Source: Candidatus Shapirobacteria bacterium UBA2283 (lineage in GTDB: Bacteria; Patescibacteriota; Microgenomatia; UBA12405). Taken from it: DNA of 5,376 nt. Shown in pieces: positions 5,016-5,376 of the stretch. The DNA is taken from NCBI GenBank assembly GCA_002345725.1, contig DDWP01000101.1:2600-7975 (forward strand). The letters run 5' to 3'. The notes under the pieces are model-generated. The model was not told the origin of the DNA and searched no databases. It saw only the letters and a list, made by a program, of their open reading frames with translations. The position numbers and the translations under genes are program-made. Each line of letters starts with the position of its first letter. Position 1 is the stretch's first letter.

Positions 5016-5345
5016 TCCCCCTTAGCTCAGCGGTAGAGCGCTCGCCTGTTAGTTAAATAGCAGCTTATTCGAGTAATCGAGTTTGAAAAATCGGGAGAAT
5101 TGTCCTGAAAAGGAGTCCGTATCTCGCAAGAGCATCGGACCGTGAAACCTAATCCTAAGAGAAATCAAAGGAATGGCAACCCGCAGCCGAGCTCCGACTT
5201 CGTCGGAGAAGGTTCAGAGACTAGGTGAGTACACCTTTAAGCACCCGAGTCCCTATTTATAGGGATATGATATAGTCCGAGCCTTATAGAAATATAAGGA
5301 ATTCTTGTAAGCGATTGGTCCGAAGTTCGAATCTTCGAGGGGGAG
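5016..5345 (+). tRNA. tRNA-Asn (anticodon GUU) split by a group I intron
   Basis: Exons are 5016-5049 and 5308-5345. Acceptor TCCCCCT (5016-5022) pairs fully with AGGGGGA (5338-5344). The D arm is GCTC/GAGC (5025-5028, 5036-5039) with GG in the loop. The anticodon stem is CTCGC (5041-5045) with GCGAT (5311-5315). The variable loop is 5 nt, and the T arm is CGAAG/CTTCG around TTCGAAT. G15-C48 and other tertiary positions are standard. Joining the exons gives loop C-T-GTT-A-A, so the anticodon is GUU, reading asparagine codons. The G discriminator and the T-A first pair also fit bacterial tRNA-Asn. The spliced length is 72 nt, with CTA in place of the CCA end, so CCA must be added enzymatically. 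One oddity is a C27.U43 mismatch at the base of the anticodon stem. Without splicing the anticodon is broken, so intron removal is essential if this is the only tRNA-Asn. Confidence 0.93.
5050..5307 (+). ncRNA. Group I self-splicing intron in the tRNA-Asn anticodon
   Basis: The 258-nt intron excises itself by two transesterifications started by guanosine. P1 pairs exon bases CTGT (5046-5049) with the internal guide GCAG (5060-5063), including the diagnostic U.G pair at the splice site, and extends by TA/TA. P2 is TCCT/AGGA (5103-5114) with a GAAA loop. P3 is GTATCTCGC (5119-5127) with GTGAGTAC (5225-5232), one bulged U. P4 is TCGG/CCGA (5135-5138, 5187-5190). P5 is TCCT/AGGA (5153-5156, 5169-5172) plus CC/GG. 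P6 is CTCCGAC/GTCGGAG (5192-5208). P7 is GACTA/TAGTC (5219-5223, 5273-5277), the guanosine-binding helix. P8 is TCCCTA/TAGGGA (5250-5265). P9 is a 7-bp stem with a GAAA loop (5282-5299). The intron ends in G5307, as required. The text around GTTCAGAGACTAG and ATATAGTCC resembles Azoarcus and cyanobacterial tRNA introns (IC3 type). It encodes no protein. Confidence 0.92.
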
Positions 5346-5354
5346 CTAGCAAAG

Positions 5355-5376
5355 AAAGCCCCAAACATGGGGCTTT
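5355..5376 (+). terminator. Intrinsic terminator after tRNA-Asn
   Basis: AAAGCCCC (5355-5362) and GGGGCTTT (5369-5376) form a perfect 8-bp stem with a 6-nt loop, starting 10 nt after the last tRNA base. The stem ends in Ts at the window edge, so the full U-tract may lie outside. The A-rich left flank would also allow it to act on a convergent transcript. Confidence 0.8.

Noticed and set aside
5050..5058. Alternative splice points one base downstream (5050/5051 and 5308/5309)
   Set aside because: The spliced sequence would be identical, but the intron would then end in T and lose the U.G pair at the splice site; 5049/5050 with G5307 satisfies both group I rules.
5050..5307. T-box, riboswitch or group II intron instead of group I
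   Set aside because: The sequence is bracketed by exact tRNA halves and shows P1, P3, P7 and a terminal G; there is no domain V hairpin and no T-box consensus.
1..5376. Alternative genetic code with UGA as glycine (Gracilibacteria type)
   Set aside because: No TGA stops occur, but the long conserved genes also have no internal in-frame TGA, so the standard code explains everything.

Overview
This 5.4 kb window looks like a compact bacterial chromosome segment, most likely from the Candidate Phyla Radiation (Patescibacteria, possibly Microgenomates-like). This is inferred from several things. Genes are tightly packed. No convincing Shine-Dalgarno sequence precedes most starts, and -10 boxes sit almost on the ATGs. 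The tRNA does not encode CCA. One gene belongs to a helix-turn-helix plus LAGLIDADG-like family that I remember as frequent in that group. All genes read through under the standard code, and every visible stop is TAA or TAG.

Layout. Positions 1-912 are the 3' part of dnaG (primase), followed after 34 bp by rpoD (947-2032), the classic dnaG-rpoD pair. A convergent minus-strand block follows: an FkbM-type methyltransferase (2020-2727) whose end overlaps the rpoD end, a short histidine phosphatase (2727-3173) joined to it by a 1-nt stop/start overlap, and a 74-residue four-cysteine protein (3193-3417). A 113 bp divergent promoter region leads to a plus-strand gene of unknown function (3531-4253). 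Next come a stand-alone HTH/LAGLIDADG-like gene (4296-4973) and a split tRNA gene (5016-5345), with a terminator hairpin at the right edge.

The main discovery candidate is the tRNA. It is a tRNA-Asn(GUU) whose anticodon is interrupted between positions 35 and 36 by a 258-nt group I intron (5050-5307). P1 with a U.G splice-site pair, P2, P3, P4, P5, P6, P7, P8, P9 and the terminal G can all be drawn by eye. The core resembles the small bacterial tRNA introns (Azoarcus tRNA-Ile, cyanobacterial tRNA-Leu). The intron encodes no protein, and the LAGLIDADG-like gene ends only 42 bp upstream of the tRNA.

Secondary points of interest are a large palindromic element in frame inside the dnaG linker, several promoters predicting leaderless mRNAs, and a hairpin covering both stop codons where rpoD and the methyltransferase gene converge. 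No stretch longer than about 300 bases lacks a gene.
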